Shown here piece after piece: positions 23,182-31,672 of a DNA stretch of 37,025 bases (position 1 is the stretch's first letter; each line of letters opens with the position of its first letter). This DNA is from a virus, in IMG/VR virus record IMGVR_UViG_3300010413_000092, positions 1 to 37,025 of that record, one strand, 5' to 3'. The position numbers and the translations under genes are program-made. Under the pieces are notes generated by a model. The model worked only from the letters and a program-made list of their open reading frames with translations. It did not search any database and was not told the DNA's origin.

Positions 23182-23844
23182 CTATGGAATTGGGGGGTTC
23201 TCAACTAGAACTCCAGCTTTTGAAATATCGTCAACAATTTCATCGATTCCAGCGCCTTTCAAAACGATATCATTAATCACTTGTATCGGTTGATTGCCAA
23301 GATCTCCGAGCTGTTCTTCTTTTATCCTGAAGGATAGAATGCTCGAAGCAGTCAAAACACCAAGAGCACCCCGAGGCAGTGGCTCATCAAGCGCAAAATC
23401 AGAATAAGATTTATCGGAAATCGAATTATCCGGAAGTCCGAAATAAATATTCCGCGCATCATCCAAAATTTCAAATACAGCGCTCCAAGCCGAATATATT
23501 TTAAAAGCTGCTTGCTGTGCTGGATTCAAGAGATCTTGTAATGCCTGTGATCGTTGCAATGCAGTTGAATTAGGATTTTGCAATGTCGCAATATCGAGCA
23601 TTCCCGGTTGTGCAACTGTGAATAATATTTTGATTGAGCAATCGTGAATCTTTGCCCCGTTCCGAGAACGACGATTATCGTCAACAGAAGCTCTGTCTAT
23701 AATACATTGCACAAGCGCATTATCGTTTATTGTGCCAGTATCTTTTTTTTGCAATTGATACCCAATGACATTGAATCGCCCGGCAGATTGAGCACCGAGC
23801 AAAGAAACAACGGTATAAAAGACATTGACAACTGCTAATGTCAT
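23182..23844 (-). CDS. Head-tail/tail-terminator region protein, 220 aa
   Basis: The gene lies between the gpFII-like joining protein and the sheath, which is where tail terminator or tail completion proteins sit. The product is mixed alpha/beta without a membrane segment. An N-terminal strand (FYTVVSLLGAQSAGRFNVIGYQLQK) and a helix-rich middle (ALQRSQALQDLLNPAQQAAFKIYSAWSAVFEILDDARNIYFG) are visible. It overlaps the upstream gene by ATGA. I do not recognise a named family, so the role is inferred from order alone. Confidence 0.55.
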   Translation of the reverse strand: MTLAVVNVFYTVVSLLGAQSAGRFNVIGYQLQKKDTGTINDNALVQCIIDRASVDDNRRSRNGAKIHDCSIKILFTVAQPGMLDIATLQNPNSTALQRSQALQDLLNPAQQAAFKIYSAWSAVFEILDDARNIYFGLPDNSISDKSYSDFALDEPLPRGALGVLTASSILSFRIKEEQLGDLGNQPIQVINDIVLKGAGIDEIVDDISKAGVLVENPPIP

Positions 23845-24230
23845 GATTGTTTAACCTCAGATAGATATAGCCTGATAACTCCGAGTGATCGGCCCCCCTC
23901 AATTGCTTTTGAATTGTCTACGGTCAAGATCGTTTTTATATCCGGGAGATCAGGATCCAGAGGAGCTTCTATTGCCCATTTTTCACCCGATTGCGGTATA
24001 ACTGGCAACAAAGTTCTGTGAAAAGTAGCAACAGGGCGAAACACAACGCCCTCTTCTCCCGTATCCGGCGTGATCGTTGTCCGTCCGCTTAAAAATTCAC
24101 AAACGAGCGGGTTGCCTTCAGTATCTTTATCATAAACGGTGCCATCCGGAGCATACAATTTAACAATTGTATTCTGCAGTTTGATAGCATGTTTAGCGAT
24201 ATTAGACGCCATCTGGCGAAACAGAGACAT
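23841..24230 (-). CDS. Head-tail joining protein candidate (gpFII-like position)
   Basis: AAGG upstream of ATG 24230 supports this start, which overlaps the previous gene by 29 bp. The 129-aa protein has a helical N-terminus (FRQMASNIAKHAIKL) and a beta-rich body with VKLYAPDGTVYDKDTEGNPLVCEFLSGR. This is in keeping with small head-completion and neck proteins that bridge portal and tail. It lies between the capsid module and the sheath. The exact family is uncertain. Confidence 0.5.
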   Translation of the reverse strand: MSLFRQMASNIAKHAIKLQNTIVKLYAPDGTVYDKDTEGNPLVCEFLSGRTTITPDTGEEGVVFRPVATFHRTLLPVIPQSGEKWAIEAPLDPDLPDIKTILTVDNSKAIEGGRSLGVIRLYLSEVKQS

Positions 24231-24486
24231 CTTTTTTTACCTTTTTATCAGGCAAGGATGATGAAACTGAGGATGATTGATTCTTTTTTTGCGTTGACCC
24301 AGTTTCATCTGATCCTTGTTTCTGTTCATATTTTTCACGGAAATGTTTTACAGCCGCTTTTCCTTCTTCCGGCATGATTCCTGATTCGTTTGCTTTCCCG
24401 ATCTCTTTTTCGATTAGAATATCGGGAATCTCTGAAGTGTAGCGCTTCTTTTTGATTTCAACAGATACACTTGGTTTCAATTTCAT
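24202..24486 (-). CDS. Small Lys-rich protein after the capsid gene, 94 aa
   Basis: The start overlaps the upstream coiled-coil gene by ATGA. The N-terminal 50 residues are a short beta-helix segment (VEIKKKRYTSEIPDILIEKEIGKANE). The C-terminal 45 are low complexity, rich in Ser, Lys, Gln and Thr, and probably disordered. No known family. Its place between capsid and neck genes suggests a minor virion or completion role. Confidence 0.5.
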   Translation of the reverse strand: MKLKPSVSVEIKKKRYTSEIPDILIEKEIGKANESGIMPEEGKAAVKHFREKYEQKQGSDETGSTQKKNQSSSVSSSLPDKKVKKDVSVSPDGV

Positions 24487-24971
24487 TGATCGCCCCCACG
24501 TTGCCTTTCATTTTTTCCGGAAAAACCAGCGTCATTCAATTTTTTGATGAGATTGTCTTTTGTCTCACGGCTCAATGAATTCTCACCCAGGGCTTCCACC
24601 ACTTCTGAAATTATCACTGCATTTTTTTCATGCGTGACAATTACTGCATTGAGTTCTTCCGTCAGTTTGGCAATCTGTTGCTGATGAAACTTATTCTCTT
24701 TTCCGACATTAGAAAGCCTCAGAATTTGTTCTTCCAGGGATTTGATTTTTTTCTGAAGAGCAACATTCTGAGCATCCAGGCTGACAATCTGCTTTTTCTG
24801 TTCGGCACTCGCGTCTTTTACTTCCTCATATCCACATGTACCATCCTTTAGCCATTTTGGCAGCCTTTTGTCAGTATAAAAACCATCCGGCAATGGATCG
24901 CCTTTTTTGACTTGCGTCTTGCCAAACCCAAGTGGATGAGGGGAATACCAATAAATAGGTTTTTTTTCCAT
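24483..24971 (-). CDS. Coiled-coil protein next to the capsid gene, 162 aa
   Basis: ATG 24971 sits one base after the capsid stop and is preferred over a TTG three codons earlier that lies inside the capsid gene. Residues 1-50 are an aromatic, basic, possibly capsid-binding domain (KPIYWYSPHPLGFGKTQVKKGDPLP). Residues 60-135 form a strong coiled coil with Leu/Ile heptads. Possible roles are capsid-associated spacer or head completion. No family is recognised. Confidence 0.55.
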   Translation of the reverse strand: MEKKPIYWYSPHPLGFGKTQVKKGDPLPDGFYTDKRLPKWLKDGTCGYEEVKDASAEQKKQIVSLDAQNVALQKKIKSLEEQILRLSNVGKENKFHQQQIAKLTEELNAVIVTHEKNAVIISEVVEALGENSLSRETKDNLIKKLNDAGFSGKNERQRGGDQ

Positions 24972-24972
24972 T

Positions 24973-26190
24973 TTACACAACCCCCGTCAAGAGTGAAAAG
25001 CAATCGGTTGCAGCTGGAACAAAAACAGGCCCAGTAACCATTCTTGCGCTGATAGCTGTATTGTCTTCATTCACATTACCATCAATATGAAACATGCGCG
25101 GATCAAACACTCCTGGATTTTCCAGATTCATCGGCATTGGAGCTGTTGCAAAATCAAACCCAAGCAAAGCATTCATGGCTTGATCGTGAAACATGTTATT
25201 CGGAAATGTAATCCTTGGTCCGAAAAACCGGTCACATCTCGCCTCGGAATAACCAGCGAGAACTTGATCAACTGGCATTATTTTTTGCCAATCGCCAGCG
25301 TCATCCTGATATTCTTTATTGTAAGTGAATATCGGAAGCTTTCTCCCTTGGAATGTCTGAACCCATCCAACATAATTGAATCCGGCTGCAACCATCCAGC
25401 TCAAATTTGCATCTAGTGCCGGCAAGATCATCTGATCACCTGCTCTGATGAACATGAATCCAATATTATCAGCAACGGTTTGTATCTTCAATTGCAATAC
25501 CATTGCTGCAAACGCTGCTTCGCCTGGAAGCAAAAAATTCGGCGGAACTTTCCCGTTTCGTTGTGGAACCTGGCACAAATTATCAATTTGCTCAATGATA
25601 TTTGCATTTGCATCAGTCCAGACGGTGGGTGCTGCAATAGTATTGTTCGTTGAGCGGTCAAAATCATAAAAGCCGCCATCATCCAGAGTCTGTTTTCCCG
25701 TTCTGATTGCTTCAGAACAGGCAACTTCAAAACGGCGCATGTGCCGCTTAATCACATTTCTGATCTGCTTTGCGAATCTCAGCCGCAGACGGGTTGTCAA
25801 AACCATGTCATCTGTAGGATTCGAGATAAAAGGCTCTTCACCCGGAACACGATCAAACAAATCATCGAATGCAACGTGCATCGCTTCTCTTTGGATTGGA
25901 AAGACACGACCTTTATTCGTGAATCTTTCGCCTTTGGTCGACTTCGTGTCCGGTCCAAGATCATAACTACCACCGGTTTGGCGAGTTAGCATTTTTGAAA
26001 TGGTGCTATCGCCACGCTCAACGTCATAATTAAATTGCAGAGCATTGTTCACAAAAACAGTCGCCCCCATTCCGCGCCCGAAAAATGATTGGAATCCGAC
26101 AGGAACATCTGGCAAATCCAGATCACTGTACATCTCATGCATAAAGAGCGTCACAGCCCCAACGTTTTGCGGTTGAACATTGATAGTCAT
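24973..26190 (-). CDS. Major capsid protein, lambda gpE-like
   Basis: The 405-aa protein has the gpE family pattern. A short N-terminal strand is followed by FGRGMGATVFVNNALQFNYDVERGDSTISKMLTRQ..., then FPIQREAMHVAFDDLFDRVPGEEPF, and a helix-rich middle with LRLRFAKQIRNVIKRHMRRFEVACSEAIRTG. FGPRITFPNN and the DGNVNEDNTAISARMVTGPVFVPAATDCFSLLTGV ending follow. It is larger than lambda gpE (341 aa). AGGAG before the ATG supports strong expression. The decoration and protease genes are directly upstream. Confidence 0.85.
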   Translation of the reverse strand: MTINVQPQNVGAVTLFMHEMYSDLDLPDVPVGFQSFFGRGMGATVFVNNALQFNYDVERGDSTISKMLTRQTGGSYDLGPDTKSTKGERFTNKGRVFPIQREAMHVAFDDLFDRVPGEEPFISNPTDDMVLTTRLRLRFAKQIRNVIKRHMRRFEVACSEAIRTGKQTLDDGGFYDFDRSTNNTIAAPTVWTDANANIIEQIDNLCQVPQRNGKVPPNFLLPGEAAFAAMVLQLKIQTVADNIGFMFIRAGDQMILPALDANLSWMVAAGFNYVGWVQTFQGRKLPIFTYNKEYQDDAGDWQKIMPVDQVLAGYSEARCDRFFGPRITFPNNMFHDQAMNALLGFDFATAPMPMNLENPGVFDPRMFHIDGNVNEDNTAISARMVTGPVFVPAATDCFSLLTGVV

Positions 26191-26200
26191 TGTTAAGCTC

Positions 26201-27010
26201 CTATGCTATGGGTTGATATTGCTGAAAATACCGCGTTGCTTTCGCGTAAATGCCGATCTCGGCCAAATGCGCCCGAATGGTTTTTCCTGTTGAAGAAACG
26301 ACATCATCAAGCGTCAAACCATTTTCCAGAATGATTTTGTCTTCATCGATTTCAACGGTTTTCCCTTTGACGATATTTTGCGCGGTCACATCGCCAGCCT
26401 GGATATCTGCTTCTGGAATATCCTGACCGATATAAAATCCGGCTGGAATATCTTCATTGTTTCCTCCGGTTGCAGCTGTCACGACTCCGGCAACTCCATT
26501 CAGAAAACCAGCTCCGGAGATATCAGTTCCAGCACCGCCAACGACAGGTGAAAGAACAGTAATGCTTGATTTTGGCAAGCCTTGAGAAGCTGAGAAGAAT
26601 GTGAAATAATCTCCTCCAGTATTATAGATCACTGATCCGATTCCATTCAACGCCAGATTGATGATCTCTTCGATTTCTTTCAGAGCAGTAATTGCAGTGA
26701 AATCAAGCCCGATCAAATCGATCTCCTGTCCATCGATAGTGATTGAAAACTCTCCATCGGCAATAGCCTGCCAAGCAGCTAAAAGAGCACCATTAGCGCC
26801 ACAAACAAGTTTCGCCGCTGTCAGTATTGGATTAACATCAGTCAAGGGAACCCATTTCAGGCTTGATGCCTGCTGTGCCATGACCGTCAAGAGAAGCAGA
26901 TTTCCGACACGCCCGGCATCCTGCAAAATCGTTTGACCGCTCCAATGAACCATCTGTCCACGGATCAACCACCCGCTTGTATCAATTTGTAAATTAGCTG
27001 ATTCTAACAT
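26201..27010 (-). CDS. Head decoration protein gpD-like with an inserted beta domain
   Basis: The C-terminal part (about residues 185-255: IPAGFYIGQDIPEADIQAGDVT...IDEDKIILENGLTLDDVV...GKTIRAHLAEIGI) matches lambda gpD-type decoration proteins. The N-terminal 65 residues (ALQ-type start to SSLKWVPLTDV) are the usual first half. Between them, residues about 80-175 form an extra domain (DGEFSITIDGQEIDLIGLDFTAITALKEIEEIINLAL...). This resembles the DUF3383-like beta domain also present within sheath proteins. At 269 aa it is about twice the usual size. It would bind the three-fold sites of the shell. The ATG follows GGAG. Confidence 0.75.
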   Translation of the reverse strand: MLESANLQIDTSGWLIRGQMVHWSGQTILQDAGRVGNLLLLTVMAQQASSLKWVPLTDVNPILTAAKLVCGANGALLAAWQAIADGEFSITIDGQEIDLIGLDFTAITALKEIEEIINLALNGIGSVIYNTGGDYFTFFSASQGLPKSSITVLSPVVGGAGTDISGAGFLNGVAGVVTAATGGNNEDIPAGFYIGQDIPEADIQAGDVTAQNIVKGKTVEIDEDKIILENGLTLDDVVSSTGKTIRAHLAEIGIYAKATRYFQQYQPIA

Positions 27011-27022
27011 TTGATTCTCCGT

Positions 27023-27424
27023 TTAGATTTGATTCTTCAGTTCGGCAACGAGTTCCTTCATGTCCGTTGCATTCTTGGGAGATTGAGTGTTGGCCGGTTG
27101 TGTTGGAGGTGTATCTGCTGGAACTTCTCCATCAGCATCCTGTGATTTTTTGGCTTCGATTTGTCTTGCTTCATATTCTGCCAGGGCAATGAAAGTATTG
27201 AAATCCGTTTTACCCATCAGCGCATCAAAACCAGCTTGGCGCAATGCTAGACTGCATTCTTTTGCCTGCATCAATGGTGTCATCCTCTCGATATTTGCTT
27301 TAAACTGCGCCTCAGTTTCTTTTTTGCCGTCTTCTTTTGCAATCGCGAGAAACTTATCATACTCTATTCTGGCATGAATATTTTGCGCTAAAAAATCATT
27401 CAATGTTAAAATCTTATCGGACAT
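27023..27424 (-). CDS. Nested scaffold protein (Nu3-like), in-frame within the protease gene
   Basis: An in-frame ATG at 27424 within the protease gene has GGAG eight bases upstream, and the product, 133 aa, is a helical, charged and finally Pro/Gln/Ala-rich protein typical of phage scaffolds. In lambda the scaffold Nu3 is translated from the same frame at the 3' end of protease gene C. The same design is seen here. The scaffold would shape the procapsid and then be removed by the protease. Confidence 0.6.
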   Translation of the reverse strand: MSDKILTLNDFLAQNIHARIEYDKFLAIAKEDGKKETEAQFKANIERMTPLMQAKECSLALRQAGFDALMGKTDFNTFIALAEYEARQIEAKKSQDADGEVPADTPPTQPANTQSPKNATDMKELVAELKNQI

Positions 27425-28477
27425 TTTGTCATCTCCGTCTAAGTTTTGTGAATTAGCGCTTAAGCGCTGGTTGGAAAGATCTTGTTGTTCTTCATCAAAC
27501 TTTTCTATTTTTTTGAGATATTTGTCAATATGTGATTGCACAGCCGGTTTTTCATCAGAAGGAATATTGACACCGCCTCTTGCTCCTGACATTGCTCCGT
27601 TTGCTGCAAAAACACCGCGCCTTATCGCATAAACAGTGTTATCGATTACATCAACAAAAGGCAATTTATAAGAGCCAAAATTTTCAGGAGCATTTTGATC
27701 ATACCAGAAAAAGCCGTTTTTATAACTTGAGCTCGGTTCTTCGGTTGATCCCGATTTCTCTCTCCAGCGCCCAACTGCTGCAGCTGAATCCCATTCTTTT
27801 TCATAGATTGGATAGTCTTTGAAAGTCGTTGCACTTGCGAATATCTTAGGCCTTCCTTGTGCTTTGAAACCAGAGAATAAAGCGGCAATCTTTTCAAAAT
27901 TCTCAGGTCTTTGGTTGATTTTGTTTACAACACCTTGTGATCTGATTTTTGCGTTTTGTATAATGCTATCGCGATCATTTTGATCGAACTCAATTTCCTC
28001 GATTTCATCGACAAGACCGGCATCAAGCATTTCGCGACCAAGGAAATGCGTTTCAGCTTTCATCAACGATCTAATTTCCTCCAGAGATTTTCCTGTTTTT
28101 TTGGCATAAATTTCAGCTAAAAAATTGCTATAACGGCCAAGTAGATCAGCTTTTGCATTATGATCAGCCTCATTGCCATAAGTCAGCGTAATTGCATCAT
28201 GAATAATCATTACGACATTTGATTTTGCAATCACTTTATTTGCCGCCAGCGGAATATAAGACGACATCGATCCTGCCATGCCGATTATTTTTGCTGTCGT
28301 TTTTCCTGGATAATCATAGATGAGATTGAAAATTGGAATACCTTCAGAAATATAGCCACCATCTGAATTGAATAATATCTCAACATCTTCTCCAGCTGCC
28401 TGTTTCAATTCCCAATTGATCATATCTGGCCAAACATCCCAGCCGATGATTCCGAAAATCTCTATTGTTTTTGTCAT
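27023..28477 (-). CDS. ClpP-like (S14) prohead protease with middle and scaffold domains
   Basis: The N-terminal 180 residues are a ClpP fold: NSDGGYISEGI (37-47), GMAGSMSSY with nucleophile Ser70, and MIIHDA with His93. AETHFLGREMLDAGLVDEI (141-159) lies where the third catalytic residue and loop fall. Residues 220-330 form a second domain (WDSAAAVGRWREKSG... and GAMSGARGGVNIPSDEKPAVQSHIDKYLKKI) known from other prohead proteases. The last 133 residues are the scaffold segment, also made on its own. The enzyme cleaves scaffold and head proteins during maturation. It sits between the propeller gene and the decoration gene. Confidence 0.8.
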   Translation of the reverse strand: MTKTIEIFGIIGWDVWPDMINWELKQAAGEDVEILFNSDGGYISEGIPIFNLIYDYPGKTTAKIIGMAGSMSSYIPLAANKVIAKSNVVMIIHDAITLTYGNEADHNAKADLLGRYSNFLAEIYAKKTGKSLEEIRSLMKAETHFLGREMLDAGLVDEIEEIEFDQNDRDSIIQNAKIRSQGVVNKINQRPENFEKIAALFSGFKAQGRPKIFASATTFKDYPIYEKEWDSAAAVGRWREKSGSTEEPSSSYKNGFFWYDQNAPENFGSYKLPFVDVIDNTVYAIRRGVFAANGAMSGARGGVNIPSDEKPAVQSHIDKYLKKIEKFDEEQQDLSNQRLSANSQNLDGDDKMSDKILTLNDFLAQNIHARIEYDKFLAIAKEDGKKETEAQFKANIERMTPLMQAKECSLALRQAGFDALMGKTDFNTFIALAEYEARQIEAKKSQDADGEVPADTPPTQPANTQSPKNATDMKELVAELKNQI

Positions 28478-28489
28478 TTTCTCAACCGG

Positions 28490-29674
28490 TTATTTAGCTA
28501 AAATCAAAGAGCGATAAATGTCGCCGTCACCAACATTTTTTGCTGAACCCATAAGCAATAATCCATCACCACAATAGGCAAATGAGCGAATCTGGATAGC
28601 CGGGTTATTATATATCAGATCCCAGCTTATTCCATAATCGAATGATCTATACATTTTTCCATTGTCGGTCCCGAGGAAAATAATGCCACTTCCAATATAG
28701 CTAAAAATATGGGCAAAGGTTAGTCCACCGACATCAACAGTGATTTGTTCCCATGTGATTCCATAATCGATACTGCGAAAGACACGGCCAACATTTGGGG
28801 GCTCACCGGTGCATGCCAAAACAACTCCATTGCCCAAATATGCTAAATCATTAACATTTGTCAAACCGGGAAAGATAGAAAAACTTGCCCAATTTACACC
28901 GAAATCGGTTGTCCTAAAAATAACCCCCTCTCCCAAAACTGCTCCTTGCGTTCCGCATATCGCAATTCCTCGCCCGAGATAAGTCAGCCCGAGGATATAT
29001 TCATAATTACCGCCTAATTCTATTTTGACAAAATTTTGTCCATAATCGGTCGATCGGTAAACATCTCCATCACCGGGAGATGCAGACGCCCCAGCAAGCA
29101 CAATGCCATTGCCGAGATAAACAAGTGATGAAATATTTTCGAGAGTTGCACCCATTTCGACTAATGTCCAGTTCAAGCCATAATCTGTCGAGCGATAAAC
29201 ATCTCCCGTTCCGACAATACTTCCGGTACCAGCAAGCACAATACCGTTTCCTAAATAGCACAATGCAGTAATAATTTTGAGGGCTCCGCTTAATACTATT
29301 GGGGACCAATTCACTCCAAAGTCGGTTGATCGGTAGATTTTTCCATCGCCTGCATTTAATCCACCAGATCCGGCCAATACAATTCCTTTTCCAATGTAAA
29401 TCATTGAAATAAACGAACGGATAGAAATACCCATTTCAATCATTACCCAGTTCCGCCCGATATCGTTTTTCAAACCTTCGTCAAATAGACCGGTCTCAAT
29501 GAAAGTATTTCTTGAACTTTGCGTGACAATATCTTCGCGTTCGCTCGTGAGAGGATTGATATAAGTAAGGCGCCCATAATTTTTGGTTTCAAGAGGAACA
29601 CCACTTCCGCCGCCACCTCCACTTCCAGGAGGAATATCTCCTATGAATTCTATGTCTTTTTGACTTGTTAACAT
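28490..29674 (-). CDS. Asp-box beta-propeller protein in the head operon
   Basis: The start is ATG 29674, which overlaps the upstream stop as TAATG; the earlier in-frame ATG lies inside that gene. The 394-aa protein has an N-terminal segment with a Gly linker (GSGGGGGSG at about 22-30), then six Asp-boxes of the form (Y/F)RS(T/I/F)D(Y/F)GxxW at about 45-residue spacing. The C-terminal IYRS and the N-terminal IGRNWVMIEMG appear to close a seventh blade. Asp-box propellers occur in sialidases, BNR proteins and sortilin. No sialidase Arg triad is evident. The position between neck-like and protease genes suggests a head-attached binding protein; function is not known. Confidence 0.7.
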   Translation of the reverse strand: MLTSQKDIEFIGDIPPGSGGGGGSGVPLETKNYGRLTYINPLTSEREDIVTQSSRNTFIETGLFDEGLKNDIGRNWVMIEMGISIRSFISMIYIGKGIVLAGSGGLNAGDGKIYRSTDFGVNWSPIVLSGALKIITALCYLGNGIVLAGTGSIVGTGDVYRSTDYGLNWTLVEMGATLENISSLVYLGNGIVLAGASASPGDGDVYRSTDYGQNFVKIELGGNYEYILGLTYLGRGIAICGTQGAVLGEGVIFRTTDFGVNWASFSIFPGLTNVNDLAYLGNGVVLACTGEPPNVGRVFRSIDYGITWEQITVDVGGLTFAHIFSYIGSGIIFLGTDNGKMYRSFDYGISWDLIYNNPAIQIRSFAYCGDGLLLMGSAKNVGDGDIYRSLILAK

Positions 29675-29961
29675 TATGGCCCTTGAGTGATTTGGACTTT
29701 TCCGGATTTGCCATTCTTGCATGCTATCCAGATATATACCGGAATAGTTGAATTTAAAAAGACAACATCATCTTTAGTGAATATTCGCTCTGCTGTATCT
29801 GGAAATATACCATCAACAGGAACATCGCCTACATTATCAAAAATCAGCGAAAAATAATCGGCAGATGAATCTTTTCTTTTAATTCTTGCTGTCGTTTTTT
29901 CGTTCACCACCTTTACCCACTGATTGGCAGGAATATTGATAATTGTTCGCATGTCTGACAT
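29674..29961 (-). CDS. Small beta-rich head-region protein, 95 aa
   Basis: ATG 29961 has GGAG six bases upstream and starts just after the portal stop; the longer frame would run inside the portal gene. The product is beta-rich with an Asn/Asp-containing loop region (IFDNVGDVPVDGIFPDTAERIF). It looks like a small capsid-associated or stopper-type module. It is coupled by TAATG to the propeller gene. It could be an attachment base for the propeller, which is inference from coupling. Confidence 0.55.
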   Translation of the reverse strand: MSDMRTIINIPANQWVKVVNEKTTARIKRKDSSADYFSLIFDNVGDVPVDGIFPDTAERIFTKDDVVFLNSTIPVYIWIACKNGKSGKVQITQGP

Positions 29962-29962
29962 A

Positions 29963-31672
29963 TTAATCTCCGTCCGTTCTATCGTTATTGCTGCTGCCCT
30001 GTCCAGTTTTTGGAATCTCGGCTGCTTCCGGTTCATCTTCCCATGGAACTGTCGGTGTTAACTTGAACATTTTTGCGTTTTGTGTTGCGTTGGCTTTTGC
30101 GCTTGAGCCGTTCAATTGTCTGGCTTCCCTGTCTTGTGTTGTCAATGAGTATTTGAGTTTATCTCCGATGGACGCAAGATCATCACGCGGAGAAATACTC
30201 GGAAGCGCAGGCCCTTGCAATCTATATCTTGACCAAGCCATACGTAAAACAGGATCTTGCCAGCCTGCCGCTTTAACGCGCCCCGAAGCTATATCCTCGC
30301 TTAAATGCATCAGATACCATGCATCCATCAAATCGGCTTTGACATCATCCTGCATGATTATTCCATTTCGCTGTGCCTGGAGCAATGCTGCTCGCGATGC
30401 AGAATAATTCGCATTAAATTTCATCAAAACTGTTTCAATCGGGTCACCGCTTGCTGCAGACAGATAAGTGAACATCGATGTAAGATACATGTCGAATTGG
30501 GCGACAGGCGCGGTATCTTCGAGAAATTTTATTTTCTCCTTTTCTCGTAGATTCGCGATAAAATCACTGCCGGGGACACGTGTTGCGTATTCCGGGCGCA
30601 GCAATTGAAATTCGCCATCTTCTTCATTGTCGACAATTGCAAAATCTTTTGATACCTGGGGGCCTGAATCCATCAAATCTTCAAACGGATTCGAGGATGG
30701 ATTGTCTCCAGGCTCGATGAATCCGATCATATCGGATTGCTTGATTGCCTTCGCAAGATGAGCCGCTTTATAATCTGTGATTTGCTGCAGGTCCTGAATC
30801 GCGAAATGAAATCTTGAATATCCCCGACCCTGACCAGCATATTCAGGCTCGAAGCCATGGATCATGAAAATACGCCCTGATCTTGCCCCTTTTGCTGGGA
30901 TCTCCACATTTTTCCAACGCCATTGCCCATTTTCTCTTATTTTGACACGAACATTATACGCTATTTCCTCACCGCGTTCATTGCGCTTGATTCCATCTCT
31001 CCAGATCATCCCGCCGAAATTCGAACTGATGACATTTGTTGATGGATATTGGAGATCCTGCATCCCGATTGTGTCAGTGTATGAATTGCCTAGAATTTGT
31101 GTTGGATCAATGAATTCAAGTTGAACTGGATTCATTAATGATGCATCACGATTATAGAAAAAGCGGGCAAATTGATCGTTATCGCGTCCGTCGAACATCC
31201 CCCATAATCGCTGCATTTGATATCCAGTCATCAGGCCGGCGCGATGGCATTGTTTCGACTGCATGTAGATATCAAACCGTTCTTCTCGTTCTGTTATCCA
31301 TGCGTCTTTAAAACCTTCATCTTTAATTCCGAGTATATCCCAGGCTGGCATCGGCTCGACTTTCAAGCCGCGATCTATAGCGATATCTCTGCGCCGAGTG
31401 ATCAATGCTCTGAGTTCCACAGATTCGTGAAATGTTCGCCTGACATTTTGAAGAGTTATTCCAGAATCAATAATTGTTGGCGCACTTGATCCGGATATAC
31501 CGCGCGGCCATTTTTGACCACTGTTTAGTTTTGCAAGCGCCCAAATTTGGACGGGAGATAAGGCAGTCTCTTTTCTTCGGTTGTATGAGGGTTCTTTGGC
31601 AGGTTGGGCGCTTGCTGCGGGAAACATTGCCGAAATCATATTTTTGAATCGCGTTGCAATATTAGTTCGCAT
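29963..31672 (-). CDS. Portal protein, lambda gpB-like
   Basis: The frame extends to a TTG at 31693, but ATG 31672 is chosen as the most likely of three starts because the earlier ones lie deeper in the upstream gene; the ribosome site is weak for all. The 569-aa protein has the lambda-type portal layout: ENVRRTFHESVELRALITRRRDIAID-like segment near 80-105, LEFIDPTQILGNSY, IRVKIRENGQWRWKN, GRIFMIHGFEPEYAGQGRGYSRFHFAIQDLQQITDYKAAHL near 265-305, and TYLSAASGDPIETVLMKFNANYSASRAALLQ near 410-440. It forms the dodecameric DNA gateway. Its mRNA starts near the promoter at 31963-31990. Confidence 0.85.
   Translation of the reverse strand: MRTNIATRFKNMISAMFPAASAQPAKEPSYNRRKETALSPVQIWALAKLNSGQKWPRGISGSSAPTIIDSGITLQNVRRTFHESVELRALITRRRDIAIDRGLKVEPMPAWDILGIKDEGFKDAWITEREERFDIYMQSKQCHRAGLMTGYQMQRLWGMFDGRDNDQFARFFYNRDASLMNPVQLEFIDPTQILGNSYTDTIGMQDLQYPSTNVISSNFGGMIWRDGIKRNERGEEIAYNVRVKIRENGQWRWKNVEIPAKGARSGRIFMIHGFEPEYAGQGRGYSRFHFAIQDLQQITDYKAAHLAKAIKQSDMIGFIEPGDNPSSNPFEDLMDSGPQVSKDFAIVDNEEDGEFQLLRPEYATRVPGSDFIANLREKEKIKFLEDTAPVAQFDMYLTSMFTYLSAASGDPIETVLMKFNANYSASRAALLQAQRNGIIMQDDVKADLMDAWYLMHLSEDIASGRVKAAGWQDPVLRMAWSRYRLQGPALPSISPRDDLASIGDKLKYSLTTQDREARQLNGSSAKANATQNAKMFKLTPTVPWEDEPEAAEIPKTGQGSSNNDRTDGD

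Noticed and set aside
30305-31489. Several plus-strand frames opposite the portal gene
   Set aside because: All are antisense to a gene with strong family motifs, lack ribosome sites and have unusual Cys/His/Ser content.
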